The position numbers were made by a program, and so were the translations under genes. Positions 7,173 through 15,665 of a DNA stretch of 40,708 nucleotides are shown one piece after another. Position 1 is the first letter of the stretch. Each line of letters opens with the position of its first letter. The notes under the pieces were generated by a model. The model was given only the letters and a program-made list of their open reading frames with translations. It was not told the origin of the DNA and made no database searches. Source of the stretch: Anoxybacillus sp050480245 (GTDB lineage: Bacteria; Bacillota; Bacilli; Bacillales; Anoxybacillaceae); assembly GCA_050480245.1 (NCBI GenBank), contig JBCNEQ010000046.1. The stretch is one strand, 5' to 3'.

Positions 7173-8150
7173 TTAAAACGTCATGACTTTTTTCACTGTT
7201 TCGATGACATCTTTAAAGTTCGGTAACCATACCGGCTCTGCTTGTGAGAACGGATATACTGTATCTGGTGCCGCGACGCGCAATACTGGCGCTTCAAGGC
7301 TAAGAATCGCACGTTCATTAATTTCTGCAACAACGTTTGCGGCAATACCTGCTTGTTTTTGTGCTTCTTGTACAACAACCGCACGACCTGTTTTTTCAAC
7401 TGATGCGATAATCGTTTCAATGTCTAACGGTTGAACTGTACGCAAGTCGATGACTTCAACAGAAATGCCTTCTTTTTCAAGTTCCGCTGCTGCTTTTAAT
7501 GATTCGTGTACCATGGCACCGTATGTGATGACCGATACGTCTGTTCCTTCGCGCTTAATGTCCGCCTTGCCGATTGGAATTGTATATTCGCCTTCTGGCA
7601 CTTCTTGACGGAACGAACGGTACAATTTCATATGCTCTAAGAAAATGACCGGGTCGTTGTCGCGAATGGCTGAAATTAATAAACCTTTCGCATCGTACGG
7701 TGTCGATGGGATGACAACCTTTAATCCTGGTTGTTGCGCAACAAGCCCTTCTAAGCTATCGGCATGCAATTCTGGCGTATGTACGCCACCACCGAATGGC
7801 GAACGAACGGTAATTGGCGCATGGAAACGGCCGCCAGAACGATAGCGCATGCGCGCCATTTGACCAGAAATCGAGTCCATCACTTCATATACGAATCCGA
7901 AAAACTGAATTTCAGGCACAGGGCGGAATCCTTGTAATGCTAAACCGATCGCTAAACCGCCAATTCCTGATTCTGCAAGCGGTGTGTCGAATACGCGGTC
8001 TTCGCCAAACTCTGCTTGCAACCCTTCTGTCGCGCGGAATACCCCGCCGTTTACACCGACGTCTTCACCAAACACAAGAACGTTCGGGTCTTTGCGCATT
8101 TCTACGCGCAACGCATCCGTGATTGCTTGAATCATTGTCATTTGCGCCAT
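7173..8150 (-). CDS. pdhB: pyruvate dehydrogenase E1 beta
   Basis: The 325-residue E1 beta subunit pairs with PdhA to decarboxylate pyruvate and acetylate lipoyl-E2. Recognisable blocks are VFGEDVGVNGGVFRATEGL near residue 26, the FDTPLAESGIGGLAIGLA block near 54, and the transketolase C-terminal domain (about 195-320). Length equals the B. subtilis protein. The start ATG at 8150 has an AAGGAG site lying inside the end of pdhA; the two genes are three bases apart. Base use and order are as expected for a vertically inherited core operon. Confidence 0.97.
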   Translation of the reverse strand: MAQMTMIQAITDALRVEMRKDPNVLVFGEDVGVNGGVFRATEGLQAEFGEDRVFDTPLAESGIGGLAIGLALQGFRPVPEIQFFGFVYEVMDSISGQMARMRYRSGGRFHAPITVRSPFGGGVHTPELHADSLEGLVAQQPGLKVVIPSTPYDAKGLLISAIRDNDPVIFLEHMKLYRSFRQEVPEGEYTIPIGKADIKREGTDVSVITYGAMVHESLKAAAELEKEGISVEVIDLRTVQPLDIETIIASVEKTGRAVVVQEAQKQAGIAANVVAEINERAILSLEAPVLRVAAPDTVYPFSQAEPVWLPNFKDVIETVKKVMTF

Positions 8151-8153
8151 TGC

Positions 8154-9260
8154 TTATTTCGACTCCTTTTCTTTGTAGATTTCGTATTGTTCTTTTAAGA
8201 ACGCTGGCATTTCTTCGTACATGATCGACATTAAGTCGGTTACTTTTTGTTTTGGTGTTTCGTCCGCTTTCTTAATCGCTTCTTTAATATCTTCTTTCGC
8301 TTGTTCGATGACGCGATTTTCTTCTTCTTCGCTCCATAATCCTTTGTTTTCTAAAAACTTACGGAAGCGAACGAGCGGATCTTTTTTCTCCCATTCGTTT
8401 TCAAGTTCTTTAGAGCGATAACGTGTTGGGTCGTCTCCTGCCATCGTATGCGGACCGTAACGGAAGCAAAGCGTTTCAATCAATGTTGGTCCTCCACCGT
8501 TAATTGCACGCTCGCGAGCGTCACGAACTGCTACATATACTGCAAGCGGGTCCATTCCGTCAACTTGAATGCCCGGAATACCAGCTGCGACTGCTTTTTG
8601 TGCGATTGTTTTTGCCGCAGATTGTTTTTCGACTGGTGTCGAAATCGCAAAACGGTTGTTTTGAACGATAAAGATCGCTGGCGCGTTAAATGCCCCTGCG
8701 AAGTTAATTCCTTCGTAGAAGTCCCCTTGTGATGCACCGCCGTCACCTGTATATGTAACCGCAACCGCTTTTTTGCCGCGTTTTTTCATACCAAGCGCAA
8801 CGCCGGCTGCTTGAATAATTTGCGCACCGATAATAATCTGCGGCGGCAACACGTTTACATCTTCTGGAATTTGGTTGCCATGGAAATGACCGCGTGAAAA
8901 TAAAAACGCTTGGTAAAGTGGTAAACCGTGCCAAATCATTTGTGGAACGTCACGATAGCCCGGTAAAATGAAATCTTCTTTTTCTAACGCAAAATGGCTC
9001 GCTAATTGGCTCGCTTCTTGTCCTGCGGTTGGCGCATAGAAGCCAAGACGTCCTTGACGGTTTAACGAAATGCAACGTTGGTCAAGTACGCGCGTGTATA
9101 CCATGCGGCGCATTAATTCTTTCAATTGCTCATCTGTTAAATCTGGCATTGCCGCTTCGTTTACGACTTCGCCTTCTTCATTTAAAATTTGAAATGTCGG
9201 GAACTGCTCAGCGACTTTTTCAAGTTGCTTTTTCACATCAAATAGGGGCTTTTTACCCAT
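8154..9260 (-). CDS. pdhA: pyruvate dehydrogenase E1 alpha
   Basis: The 368-residue E1 alpha subunit binds thiamine diphosphate through GDGGASQGDFYEGINFAGAF (the GDG...NN motif, with NN at VQNNRFAIS). It starts the conversion of pyruvate to acetyl-CoA. I place the start at ATG 9260 (MGKKPLFDVKKQ), six bases after GAGGTG; the GTG three codons earlier lies inside that ribosome site. It is the first gene of pdhABCD. A promoter candidate lies about 150 bases upstream, leaving a long leader. No regulator site was recognised in it. Confidence 0.97.
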   Translation of the reverse strand: MGKKPLFDVKKQLEKVAEQFPTFQILNEEGEVVNEAAMPDLTDEQLKELMRRMVYTRVLDQRCISLNRQGRLGFYAPTAGQEASQLASHFALEKEDFILPGYRDVPQMIWHGLPLYQAFLFSRGHFHGNQIPEDVNVLPPQIIIGAQIIQAAGVALGMKKRGKKAVAVTYTGDGGASQGDFYEGINFAGAFNAPAIFIVQNNRFAISTPVEKQSAAKTIAQKAVAAGIPGIQVDGMDPLAVYVAVRDARERAINGGGPTLIETLCFRYGPHTMAGDDPTRYRSKELENEWEKKDPLVRFRKFLENKGLWSEEEENRVIEQAKEDIKEAIKKADETPKQKVTDLMSIMYEEMPAFLKEQYEIYKEKESK

Positions 9261-9412
9261 GTTGTTCACCTCATCCTTTCTTTTTCAACACGTAAAATGA
9301 TGCACCTTTTAATTTGCCCAAAAACGATTTGTTTTTACTACGCTTGTGTATGAAAAGCTGTATTAATAAAAAAAGCAATTACGATTAATACAACTGTTTT
9401 TTTACATCTTTC

Positions 9413-9441
9413 AGTTTACACCCTTCGACAACGCACGTCAA
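9413..9441 (-). promoter_or_regulatory. candidate pdh operon promoter
   Basis: Minus strand TTGACG (9436-9441), 17-base spacer, TAAACT (9413-9418). It would give a leader of roughly 145 bases before pdhA. By-eye match; the stretch 9261-9412 otherwise shows only A/T-rich DNA. Confidence 0.45.
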
Positions 9442-9576
9442 CCAGTTTGCTTGACACGTTCTATGTAAAAATGAAATTTAGAAAATTTTAACTGTGTTAT
9501 GAATCTGTTATACTTATTTTTTTAAATCTGTATTATTTCTGTTTTACAACGTGTTTATGTATGTTTCGTCAGCCAA

Positions 9577-9605
9577 TTGCACTTTTGTGCATAATCGCCC
9601 ATAAT
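9577..9605 (+). promoter_or_regulatory. candidate defB promoter with inverted repeat
   Basis: TTGCAC (9577-9582), 17 bases, CATAAT (9600-9605, 5 of 6). The -35 region overlaps the inverted repeat TGCAC-TTTT-GTGCA (9578-9591), which might be an operator. Together with the pdh promoter this accounts for what I can see in the 383-base gap 9261-9643. Confidence 0.4.
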
Positions 9606-9643
9606 AAAACGTAGTCTACTTTGTGGATAAGGAGTGAAACGAC

Positions 9644-10198
9644 GTGATTACGATGAAAGATATTATTAAAGATGGACATCCGACGTTACGAAAAGTAGCG
9701 GAAGAAGTTCCCCTTCCCCCTTCTGAAGAAGATCGCCGCATTTTAGCGAGTTTATTGGAATATGTAAAAATGAGCCAAGATCCTGAGCTAGCGAAGGCAT
9801 ACGGGCTTCGTCCAGGCATTGGCTTAGCTGCCCCACAAATTAACGTTTCAAAACGGATGATTGCTGTGCATGTGACGGATGAAAAAGGAACGTTGCATAG
9901 CTATGCGTTATTTAATCCGAAAATTGTGAGCCATTCGGTTGAGATGTGCTATTTAACGAGCGGAGAAGGTTGTTTGTCTGTAGACGAAGCAATTCCGGGT
10001 TACGTGCCGCGCTATATGCGCATTACGGTCACCGGAACGACGCTTGAGGGCGAAACGGTGAAACTGCGCTTGAAAGGATTGCCTGCGATCGTATTTCAAC
10101 ATGAAATTGACCATTTAAACGGCATTATGTTTTATGACCATATTAATAAACAAAATCCGTACGACGTGCCAGCTGGCGCCATTCCGATTGAAAGGTAA
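9644..10198 (+). CDS. defB: peptide deformylase
   Basis: The 184-residue metal enzyme removes the formyl group from new protein N-termini. All three family motifs are present: GIGLAAPQ (58-65), EGCLS (108-112, metal ligand C110) and HEIDH (H153, H157, with catalytic E154). Length equals B. subtilis DefB (YkrB), which also lies next to ykrA and pdhA. The start is GTG at 9644, nine bases after AAGGAG; an ATG three codons on is possible. It ends in a terminator shared with the convergent ykrA. Confidence 0.95.
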   Translation: MITMKDIIKDGHPTLRKVAEEVPLPPSEEDRRILASLLEYVKMSQDPELAKAYGLRPGIGLAAPQINVSKRMIAVHVTDEKGTLHSYALFNPKIVSHSVEMCYLTSGEGCLSVDEAIPGYVPRYMRITVTGTTLEGETVKLRLKGLPAIVFQHEIDHLNGIMFYDHINKQNPYDVPAGAIPIER

Positions 10199-10202
10199 TA
10201 AT

Positions 10203-10230
10203 AAAAGGGCTACCATGACGGGGCCCTTTT
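10203..10230. terminator. bidirectional terminator, defB / ykrA
   Basis: AAAAGGGC / GCCCTTTT stem with a 12-base loop; T-rich on both sides, so it can end both convergent genes. Confidence 0.75.
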
Positions 10231-11005
10231 ATTTTAACAAACCAAGGTGGCGTAAGCCGAATAAAATGCCGTCTTCATCGACCGGTTTTGTAATGAAATC
10301 AGCTACTTTTTTCGCTTCTTCATGCCCATTTCCCATCGCGACACCTGTACCGACAAAGCGAAGCATTTCTGTATCGTTTAACCCGTCGCCGAACGCATAA
10401 ACGTTTTCGCGCGGAATGCCGAGTTCGTTCATCATTTTTTTAATTCCTTCTGCTTTCGATCCGCCATACGGCAATACGTCCGTTGACACCGCATGCCAGC
10501 GCACGAAGTGAAACGTCGGAAACGATTGAATATACGGCTGTTCTTCTTCTGGTTTACAAAATAAAAGCGCTTGATAAATGTCGTTTCGTTCGTCATACGT
10601 TTCATCGTGCGGTGGATGAGTAAATTTTAAACTTCCCATGCTTTCGTGAATGTACGGATGATCGGCTACACTTGCACGCATCGTGTCGGCGTCCATAAAA
10701 ATAAGCGGATGGTCATTGTCGCGTGCCATTTGTTTTAATGCGCGAAGTTGCTTGCGATCAAGCGGTTGATTGTAAATCACTTCCCCTTCAAAAACGACAT
10801 ATTGTCCGTTAAAGCTGACAAATGATTGAATGTCAAGCTCTTTTCGCAACGATTCAAACATAAACGGCGCTCGTCCGGTGGCGATCGCTACATATACCCC
10901 TTGTTTTTTTAATTCATGTATCCCTTCATATGTCGATTCCGGCAACTGTTTATCATGATCTAACAACGTTCCGTCAATATCAAAAAAGACGATTTTTCTC
11001 TCCAT
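10229..11005 (-). CDS. ykrA: HAD-superfamily hydrolase, Cof type
   Basis: The 258-residue protein is a haloacid-dehalogenase phosphatase of the Cof subfamily. Motif I is FFDIDGTLL (residues 6-14, nucleophile D8), motif II AIATGR, motif III the lysine in GGSKAEGIKK, and motif IV FGDGLNDTEML. The cap is type IIB. Its substrate is unknown; relatives dephosphorylate sugar phosphates or flavin precursors. Length and position match B. subtilis YkrA. The start ATG at 11005 has an AGGAG site ten bases upstream; ten further in-frame codons upstream lack one. The stop codon lies within the shared terminator. Confidence 0.9.
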   Translation of the reverse strand: MERKIVFFDIDGTLLDHDKQLPESTYEGIHELKKQGVYVAIATGRAPFMFESLRKELDIQSFVSFNGQYVVFEGEVIYNQPLDRKQLRALKQMARDNDHPLIFMDADTMRASVADHPYIHESMGSLKFTHPPHDETYDERNDIYQALLFCKPEEEQPYIQSFPTFHFVRWHAVSTDVLPYGGSKAEGIKKMMNELGIPRENVYAFGDGLNDTEMLRFVGTGVAMGNGHEEAKKVADFITKPVDEDGILFGLRHLGLLK

Positions 11006-11041
11006 GCTTCTCGCGCTCCTCGTGTAAAAGTTCACAAACTT

Positions 11042-11070
11042 ACCGTAACGGAATTGCGCCGTATTGTCAA
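11042..11070 (-). promoter_or_regulatory. candidate ykrA promoter
   Basis: Minus strand perfect TTGACA (11065-11070), 17-base spacer, weak TACGGT (11042-11047). Confidence 0.35.
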
Positions 11071-11151
11071 TAAATTGGTTGTTTCAATGTATATATTTTC
11101 CTATGCAAAATTTGTCGATCATCTTCTTATAATAAATATATAGAGAAGACA

Positions 11152-11179
11152 TTTACTTTCCGACAAAATCGGATACAAT
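11152..11179 (+). promoter_or_regulatory. promoter of the 23-residue peptide gene, with inverted repeat
   Basis: TTTACT (11152-11157), 16 bases, TACAAT (11174-11179). The spacer is filled by TCCGA-CAAAA-TCGGA (11159-11173), a perfect 5-bp inverted repeat in the place where an operator would act. Confidence 0.5.
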
Positions 11180-11200
11180 AAAAGTGAGGAGTGATGCGTC

Positions 11201-11272
11201 ATGTTGAAAAAGTTGAAACGCAAGCTGCTCAAACAATGGAAAGAACTTTTGCGCAGAAAATCCATTGCTTAG
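11201..11272 (+). CDS. 23-residue basic amphipathic peptide
   Basis: The frame encodes MLKKLKRKLLKQ followed by WKELLRRKSIA. It has ten Lys/Arg and one acidic residue, and leucines spaced three to four apart (2, 5, 9, 10, 13, 16, 17), as in an amphipathic helix that lies on membrane or nucleic acid. Evidence that it is a real gene: a promoter (11152-11179), AGGAG nine bases before the ATG, and a perfect 20-base palindromic terminator eight bases after the stop. It is thus a complete single-gene unit. I know no named family. Alternatives are a membrane-active peptide, an RNA-binding peptide like SR1P, or a small RNA whose frame is incidental. It lies between ykrA and rpoY-rnjA. Confidence 0.6.
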   Translation: MLKKLKRKLLKQWKELLRRKSIA

Positions 11273-11279
11273 TTGTACG

Positions 11280-11304
11280 AGCCCTTCGATCGAAGGGCTT
11301 CTTT
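11280..11304 (+). terminator. terminator of the 23-residue peptide gene
   Basis: AGCCCTTCGATCGAAGGGCT is a perfect 20-base palindrome followed by TCTTTT. The next 150 bases to rpoY are A-rich with no further structure recognised, apart from TATAGT (11411-11416) as a possible -10 box of rpoY. Confidence 0.75.
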
Positions 11305-11452
11305 TCAATTTTGTTTCCCATTCCCCACTTTGTTATATATAATAAGAAAAGCGGAAAGCGTCCGGAGCTACATATCGCTTTACTTTCTAAAAGAGAACGA
11401 TGCATTGTAGTATAGTAAAAAAAGCAACATTACACATAAGGAGAGATGAACG

Positions 11453-11668
11453 TTGATTTTTAAAGTGTTTTACCAAGATACGATCGATGAAGTGCCGGTA
11501 AGAGAAAAAACGAAGACGCTCTATATTGAAGCGGAAAGCGAGCGAGATGTACGCCGAAAATTACAAGACCGTCATATCAATATTGAATACATTCAACCGC
11601 TTGAGGGGGCGCATTTAGCGTACGAGCAACAAAACCCTGATTTTCACGTATTGGAGATTGAACAATGA
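11453..11668 (+). CDS. rpoY: RNA polymerase epsilon subunit
   Basis: The 71-residue protein (starts MIFKVFYQDTIDEVPVREKT) is the epsilon subunit RpoY (formerly YkzG), a small Gp2-like accessory subunit of Firmicutes RNA polymerase. Conserved parts are the N-terminal FKVFYQ, KTLYIEA, and DRHINIEYIQPLEGAHL. The start is TTG at 11453, nine bases after AAGGAG. Its stop overlaps the rnjA start by four bases (ATGA), so translation of the two is probably coupled. This pairing is conserved in Bacilli and joins transcription to RNA decay. Confidence 0.93.
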   Translation: MIFKVFYQDTIDEVPVREKTKTLYIEAESERDVRRKLQDRHINIEYIQPLEGAHLAYEQQNPDFHVLEIEQ

Positions 11669-13332
11669 ACATTTTAAAAAATAAACAAGTTGGTGTTTTC
11701 GCTCTCGGCGGTCTAGGCGAAATCGGGAAAAATACATATGGCGTGCAGTATGAAGACGAAATTATCATCATTGATGCCGGCATTAAGTTTCCCGAAGACG
11801 AATTGCTCGGAATTGATTACGTCATTCCTGATTATAGCTATTTAGTGAAAAATGCTGAAAACATTAAAGGGCTATTTATTACACACGGACATGAAGACCA
11901 TATTGGTGGCATTCCGTATTTGCTTCGCCAAGTGAACATACCGATTTATGGCGGTAAATTGGCGCTCGGACTTATTCGCAATAAGCTAGAAGAACACGGA
12001 TTGTTGCGTCAAACGAAACTGATTGAAATTAAAGAAGATGATGTCATTTCGTTCGGAAAAACAGCGGTGACATTTTTCCGCACAACGCACAGCATTCCAG
12101 ATAGCTACGGGATCGTTGTGAAAACGCCAGTCGGTCAAATTGTGCATACAGGTGACTTTAAATTTGACTTCACCCCTGTCGGCGAGCCGGCGAACTTAAC
12201 GAAAATGGCCGAGATCGGAAAAGAAGGCGTCCTTTGTTTATTGTCGGATAGTACAAATAGCGAAATCCCGCATTTTACAATGTCGGAACGGCGCGTTGGT
12301 GAAAGCATTCACGACATTTTCCGAAAAGTGCAAGGGCGCATTATTTTCGCGACGTTTGCTTCAAACATTCACCGCTTGCAACAAGTCACCGAAGCCGCTG
12401 TATTAAACAATCGAAAAATTGCGGTATTCGGACGAAGCATGGAAGCAGCGATTGAAATTGGTCAACAGCTCGGCTACATTAAATGCCCGAAAGATACGTT
12501 CGTTGACGCTTCACAAATTAACCGCCTTCCTGCTCATCGCGTGACCATTCTTTGCACCGGAAGCCAAGGTGAGCCGATGGCGGCGTTATCGCGCATCGCC
12601 AACGGGTCGCACCGTCAAATTCAAATTGTGCCGGGCGATACAGTCGTCTTTTCATCCTCGCCGATTCCGGGCAATACAGTAAGCGTCAATCGCATCATTA
12701 ACATGCTGGCGCGTGCAGGAGCGGAAGTCATTCACGGACCGCTTAGCGACATTCATACGTCTGGTCACGGCGGCCAAGAAGAACAAAAGCTGATGATTCG
12801 CCTCATGAAGCCGAAATATTTTATGCCGATTCACGGGGAATATCGCATGCAAAAAATGCATGTGAAACTTGCGGTTGATTGCGGTGTGCCAGAAGAAAAT
12901 TGCTTTATTATGGACAACGGCGAGGTGCTTGGCATTAGTGAAGAAGGCGCAAGCATAGTCGGCAAAATTCCATCCGGCTCGGTGTATATTGACGGAAGCG
13001 GTATTGGAGATATCGGCAACATCGTCTTGCGCGACCGCCGCATTTTATCGGAAGAAGGATTAGTTATTGTCGTTGTGAGCATTAATATGAAAGAAATGAA
13101 AATTGCTGCAGGACCAGATATTATTTCACGCGGATTCGTCTATATGCGTGAATCAGGCAATTTAATTAGCGATGCACAACAGCTGATTGCGAAACATTTA
13201 CAACAGCTACTCGAACAAGGAACAAATCAATGGTCCGACATTAAAACGGAAATTACTGATACGCTCGCACCGTTTTTATACGAAAAAACGAAGCGAAAAC
13301 CGATGATTTTACCGATTATTATGGAAGTATAA
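11665..13332 (+). CDS. rnjA: ribonuclease J1
   Basis: The 555-residue metallo-beta-lactamase/beta-CASP nuclease has 5'-to-3' exonuclease and endonuclease activity in mRNA turnover and rRNA maturation. The zinc motif HGHEDH is at residues 74-79, exactly as in B. subtilis RNase J1; further ligands lie in TGDFKFDFTP near 166 and SGHGGQEEQK near 370. The beta-CASP part spans roughly 220-350 and the C-terminal domain 450-555. Length is the same as B. subtilis. The start ATG overlaps the rpoY stop. SR1P, which modulates GapA-RNase J1 contact, is encoded at 3065-3178. Confidence 0.97.
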   Translation: MNILKNKQVGVFALGGLGEIGKNTYGVQYEDEIIIIDAGIKFPEDELLGIDYVIPDYSYLVKNAENIKGLFITHGHEDHIGGIPYLLRQVNIPIYGGKLALGLIRNKLEEHGLLRQTKLIEIKEDDVISFGKTAVTFFRTTHSIPDSYGIVVKTPVGQIVHTGDFKFDFTPVGEPANLTKMAEIGKEGVLCLLSDSTNSEIPHFTMSERRVGESIHDIFRKVQGRIIFATFASNIHRLQQVTEAAVLNNRKIAVFGRSMEAAIEIGQQLGYIKCPKDTFVDASQINRLPAHRVTILCTGSQGEPMAALSRIANGSHRQIQIVPGDTVVFSSSPIPGNTVSVNRIINMLARAGAEVIHGPLSDIHTSGHGGQEEQKLMIRLMKPKYFMPIHGEYRMQKMHVKLAVDCGVPEENCFIMDNGEVLGISEEGASIVGKIPSGSVYIDGSGIGDIGNIVLRDRRILSEEGLVIVVVSINMKEMKIAAGPDIISRGFVYMRESGNLISDAQQLIAKHLQQLLEQGTNQWSDIKTEITDTLAPFLYEKTKRKPMILPIIMEV

Positions 13333-13336
13333 ACAA

Positions 13337-13364
13337 GAAGGTGCCCGTTTGGACACCTTCTTTT
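13337..13364. terminator. terminator behind rnjA, shared with ktrC
   Basis: GAAGGTG / CACCTTC stem with ten-base loop, then TTTTCTT; the reverse strand also has A/T-rich flanks and lies two bases from the ktrC stop. Confidence 0.75.
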
Positions 13365-13365
13365 C

Positions 13366-14031
13366 TTATTCCCCAACAACTTCGTTTTCAAAGCGGTCAA
13401 TATCTTGATCCGCACCGATGACAATTAAAATGTCGCCTTCGCAAATGATTTCTGACGCAAGCGGCGAGACGATAATGTCGTTATTTCGTTTAATCGCTAC
13501 GATATTAATACCGTATTTCGCGCGAATGTCTAACTCGAGAAGCGAGTGACCGTGGAGCCGTTTGTTTGCGACAATTTCGACGATGCTATGGCGATCAGAT
13601 AGCTCTAAATAATCGAGCACGTTGTTTGAAATCATATTGTTTGCAATTCTTTCGCCCATATCTCGTTCCGGGTGAACGATATGGTCCGCTCCAATTTTTT
13701 TCAACACTTTTTCATGATAGTCGCTCGTAGCTTTGACTGTAATTTTTTCGACACCGAGCTCTTTTAAAATTAATGTCGTCAAAATGCTTGCTTGAATATT
13801 GTCACCGATGGCGACGATGACATGGTCAAAATTGCGAATGCCTAAACTTTTTAAGACGTTTTCGTCCGTTGAATCGGCAACGACCGCTTGTGACGCGATC
13901 GATGCATATTCGTTCACTCTATCTTCGTTTATATCAATCGCAAGCACTTCCATTCCTTGTTCGCTTAACGTCCGGCATACGCTGCCACCAAAGCGCCCAA
14001 GACCGATGACTACAAATTCTTTTTTCTTCAT
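13366..14031 (-). CDS. ktrC: KtrC, regulatory subunit of potassium channel
   Basis: The 221-residue RCK protein gates a Ktr potassium transporter. It has an N-terminal Rossmann RCK_N domain (VIGLGRFGGSVCRTLSEQG, residues 8-26; the ADSTDE segment follows the nucleotide-binding strand) and an RCK_C domain (about 135-221), the known c-di-AMP binding site in this family. Length equals B. subtilis KtrC (YkqB), which also neighbours rnjA. The start is ATG 14031, eight bases after a GGGG site. It shares one base with the stop of the upstream thioredoxin-like gene (TGATG). The membrane subunit KtrD is not in the window. Confidence 0.92.
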   Translation of the reverse strand: MKKKEFVVIGLGRFGGSVCRTLSEQGMEVLAIDINEDRVNEYASIASQAVVADSTDENVLKSLGIRNFDHVIVAIGDNIQASILTTLILKELGVEKITVKATSDYHEKVLKKIGADHIVHPERDMGERIANNMISNNVLDYLELSDRHSIVEIVANKRLHGHSLLELDIRAKYGINIVAIKRNNDIIVSPLASEIICEGDILIVIGADQDIDRFENEVVGE

Positions 14032-14489
14032 CAATAATCCCCTCTTGTTCGATATTGTTCAAGCACACGCAAAATCCGTTTTTCTAACATGTGCACGCCA
14101 CCGCTTCCTGCTTGATAGTGGCGAAATATGCCATCTGCATCAAACACGTAATATGTCGGCACGCAGCGATTGTCAAACGCTTCTTTCAGGCGATGATCGT
14201 TATCAATAAAAAGCGGATGCGTAATGCCGTATTGTTCAGCAAGCTGTTTGACGACTTCAACGTTTTTATCGCTTTCGCGCCGCGGCATATGAATGGAAAT
14301 GACGTTTAATTCTCCTTGATAGCGGTCACGAAAAGCGTTCACTTGTTTCATTCCTTCTTTACAAAGGTGACAGCTTGCTGCCCAAAAGTGAACGAGCGTC
14401 GGTTTTCCGATGAGCTGTTCACGCGTGACATTTCCGTTGAGTACAAGTGTTGCTCCGTCTAATGATGGCATCGGCTCTCGTAGTTTCAT
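14031..14489 (-). CDS. thioredoxin-like protein, TlpA/ResA type, cytosolic
   Basis: The 152-residue protein has a TlpA/ResA-like thioredoxin fold: WAASCHLC redox motif (C40, C43), a central insert after the first alpha helix, and the cis-proline loop VPTYYVF near residue 115. It has no signal peptide or membrane anchor, unlike ResA, so it probably acts in the cytosol. The CHLC dipeptide is unusual compared with CPPC/CEPC of ResA. The start ATG at 14489 has AAGGAAGA upstream. It overlaps ktrC by one base and follows dapL by 32 bases, so the three may be cotranscribed. Partner is unknown. Confidence 0.8.
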   Translation of the reverse strand: MKLREPMPSLDGATLVLNGNVTREQLIGKPTLVHFWAASCHLCKEGMKQVNAFRDRYQGELNVISIHMPRRESDKNVEVVKQLAEQYGITHPLFIDNDHRLKEAFDNRCVPTYYVFDADGIFRHYQAGSGGVHMLEKRILRVLEQYRTRGDY

Positions 14490-14521
14490 CGTTCTTCTTC
14501 CTTTGCTTTGTCATGTCGTTT

Positions 14522-15649
14522 TTATTTTAGGACGTTGTCATTCCCTTTCCAAGCGACGTAGCGCGTCAGTAGCTGAATCGCAACATGAATCGCTTCTTCG
14601 TTCGGGTTTAATTTCGCATGGTGCAAACCGAACGGAGATTGGACGCCAAGCCAAAACATAAACCCAGGGATGCGTGCAAGCATGTAGCCGAAATCTTCGC
14701 CTGTCATCGCTTCTTGACAGCGAATGAGGCGGACGTTCGTTTCTTTTTCAACAAATTGCATAAATTCATTCGTTAGCTTCTCATCGTTGTATACTTGATA
14801 ATACATTGCACCGTAATCGATATGCGCCTCGCAGTCGTAAGCCACTTCTATGCCCCGCACGATCGCTTCGATGCGCCCTTTCACTTTTTCCATCGCTTCT
14901 GGCGAAAGGGTGCGAATCGTCCCTTCTAGCCGCGCCCGCTCTGCGATTACGTTTTGTACGGTGCCGCTTGTCAGTTTGCCAATCGTAATGACGGCGCTAT
15001 CAAGCGGGTTGACGTTGCGCGAGACGACCGTTTGTAGTTGCATAATGAGGGCGCTGGCCGCAACGACCATATCTTTCGTCTCATGCGGAAATGCGGCATG
15101 CCCACCTTTGCCGATTAAATCAATAAACAGCTCGGACGTGTTCGCAAATAACAATCCTTCTTTTGTCGCAATCGTTCCTACCGGATATTCCGGAGCGATA
15201 TGCAAAGCGAGGATCATATCGGGCATCCATTGTTTCATTTCATCGCTCTCAAGCATCGGAAGCGCTCCGCCCGGTCCTTCTTCGGCAGGTTGAAAAATAA
15301 ACAACATGTCATCGCGAATCGGATGATGGACGACGTAAGTAAGCACGCCGAGCGCAATCGCCATATGCATATCGTGCCCACAGGCGTGCATGCGTCCTTC
15401 ATGCGTCGAGCGAAACGGGACGTCCGTCTGTTCATCAATCGGCAGCCCGTCCATATCGGCGCGATAACCGATCGTTTTCGTTGGCGCCGTGCCGAGCACA
15501 CGAACGAAAATGCCTGTTTTCCACGTTTTGATTTGTATTCGTTCTTGCGGAAGCGTTGCGATATAGTTCAATATGTATTGTTGTGTTTTAAATTCTTGAA
15601 AGCCAAGTTCAGGAATTTGATGCAAATCGCGCCGAATGTTTACAAACAT
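14522..15649 (-). CDS. dapL: N-acetyldiaminopimelate deacetylase
   Basis: The 375-residue M20-family amidohydrolase (YkuR in B. subtilis) removes the acetyl group from N-acetyl-LL-diaminopimelate in lysine and peptidoglycan precursor synthesis. Visible are YRADMDGLPIDE near 64, the metal motif MHACGHDMHMAIAL near 90, EEGPGGA near 125, and MTGEDFGYM near 330. The start is ATG 15649 (MFVNIRRDLHQIPELG) six bases after AAGGGGG; an earlier ATG 13 codons upstream runs through a terminator and lacks a ribosome site. It follows dapH, but an intrinsic terminator sits between them, so its level may be set by read-through. Confidence 0.92.
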   Translation of the reverse strand: MFVNIRRDLHQIPELGFQEFKTQQYILNYIATLPQERIQIKTWKTGIFVRVLGTAPTKTIGYRADMDGLPIDEQTDVPFRSTHEGRMHACGHDMHMAIALGVLTYVVHHPIRDDMLFIFQPAEEGPGGALPMLESDEMKQWMPDMILALHIAPEYPVGTIATKEGLLFANTSELFIDLIGKGGHAAFPHETKDMVVAASALIMQLQTVVSRNVNPLDSAVITIGKLTSGTVQNVIAERARLEGTIRTLSPEAMEKVKGRIEAIVRGIEVAYDCEAHIDYGAMYYQVYNDEKLTNEFMQFVEKETNVRLIRCQEAMTGEDFGYMLARIPGFMFWLGVQSPFGLHHAKLNPNEEAIHVAIQLLTRYVAWKGNDNVLK

Positions 15650-15665
15650 TTCGATCCCCCTTTTG

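Noticed and set aside
9261..9643. Possible riboswitch or attenuator in the long pdhA leader
   Set aside because: No conserved riboswitch core, T-box sequence or terminator/antiterminator pair could be recognised; only promoters and a short inverted repeat are seen.
11341..11440. Repeat-like purine-rich words (GAAAAGCGGAAAGCG here, AAGAAAAGCGAAAAGCGC near 38711) as members of a dispersed repeat
   Set aside because: The two copies are too short and too different to claim a repeat family from this window alone.
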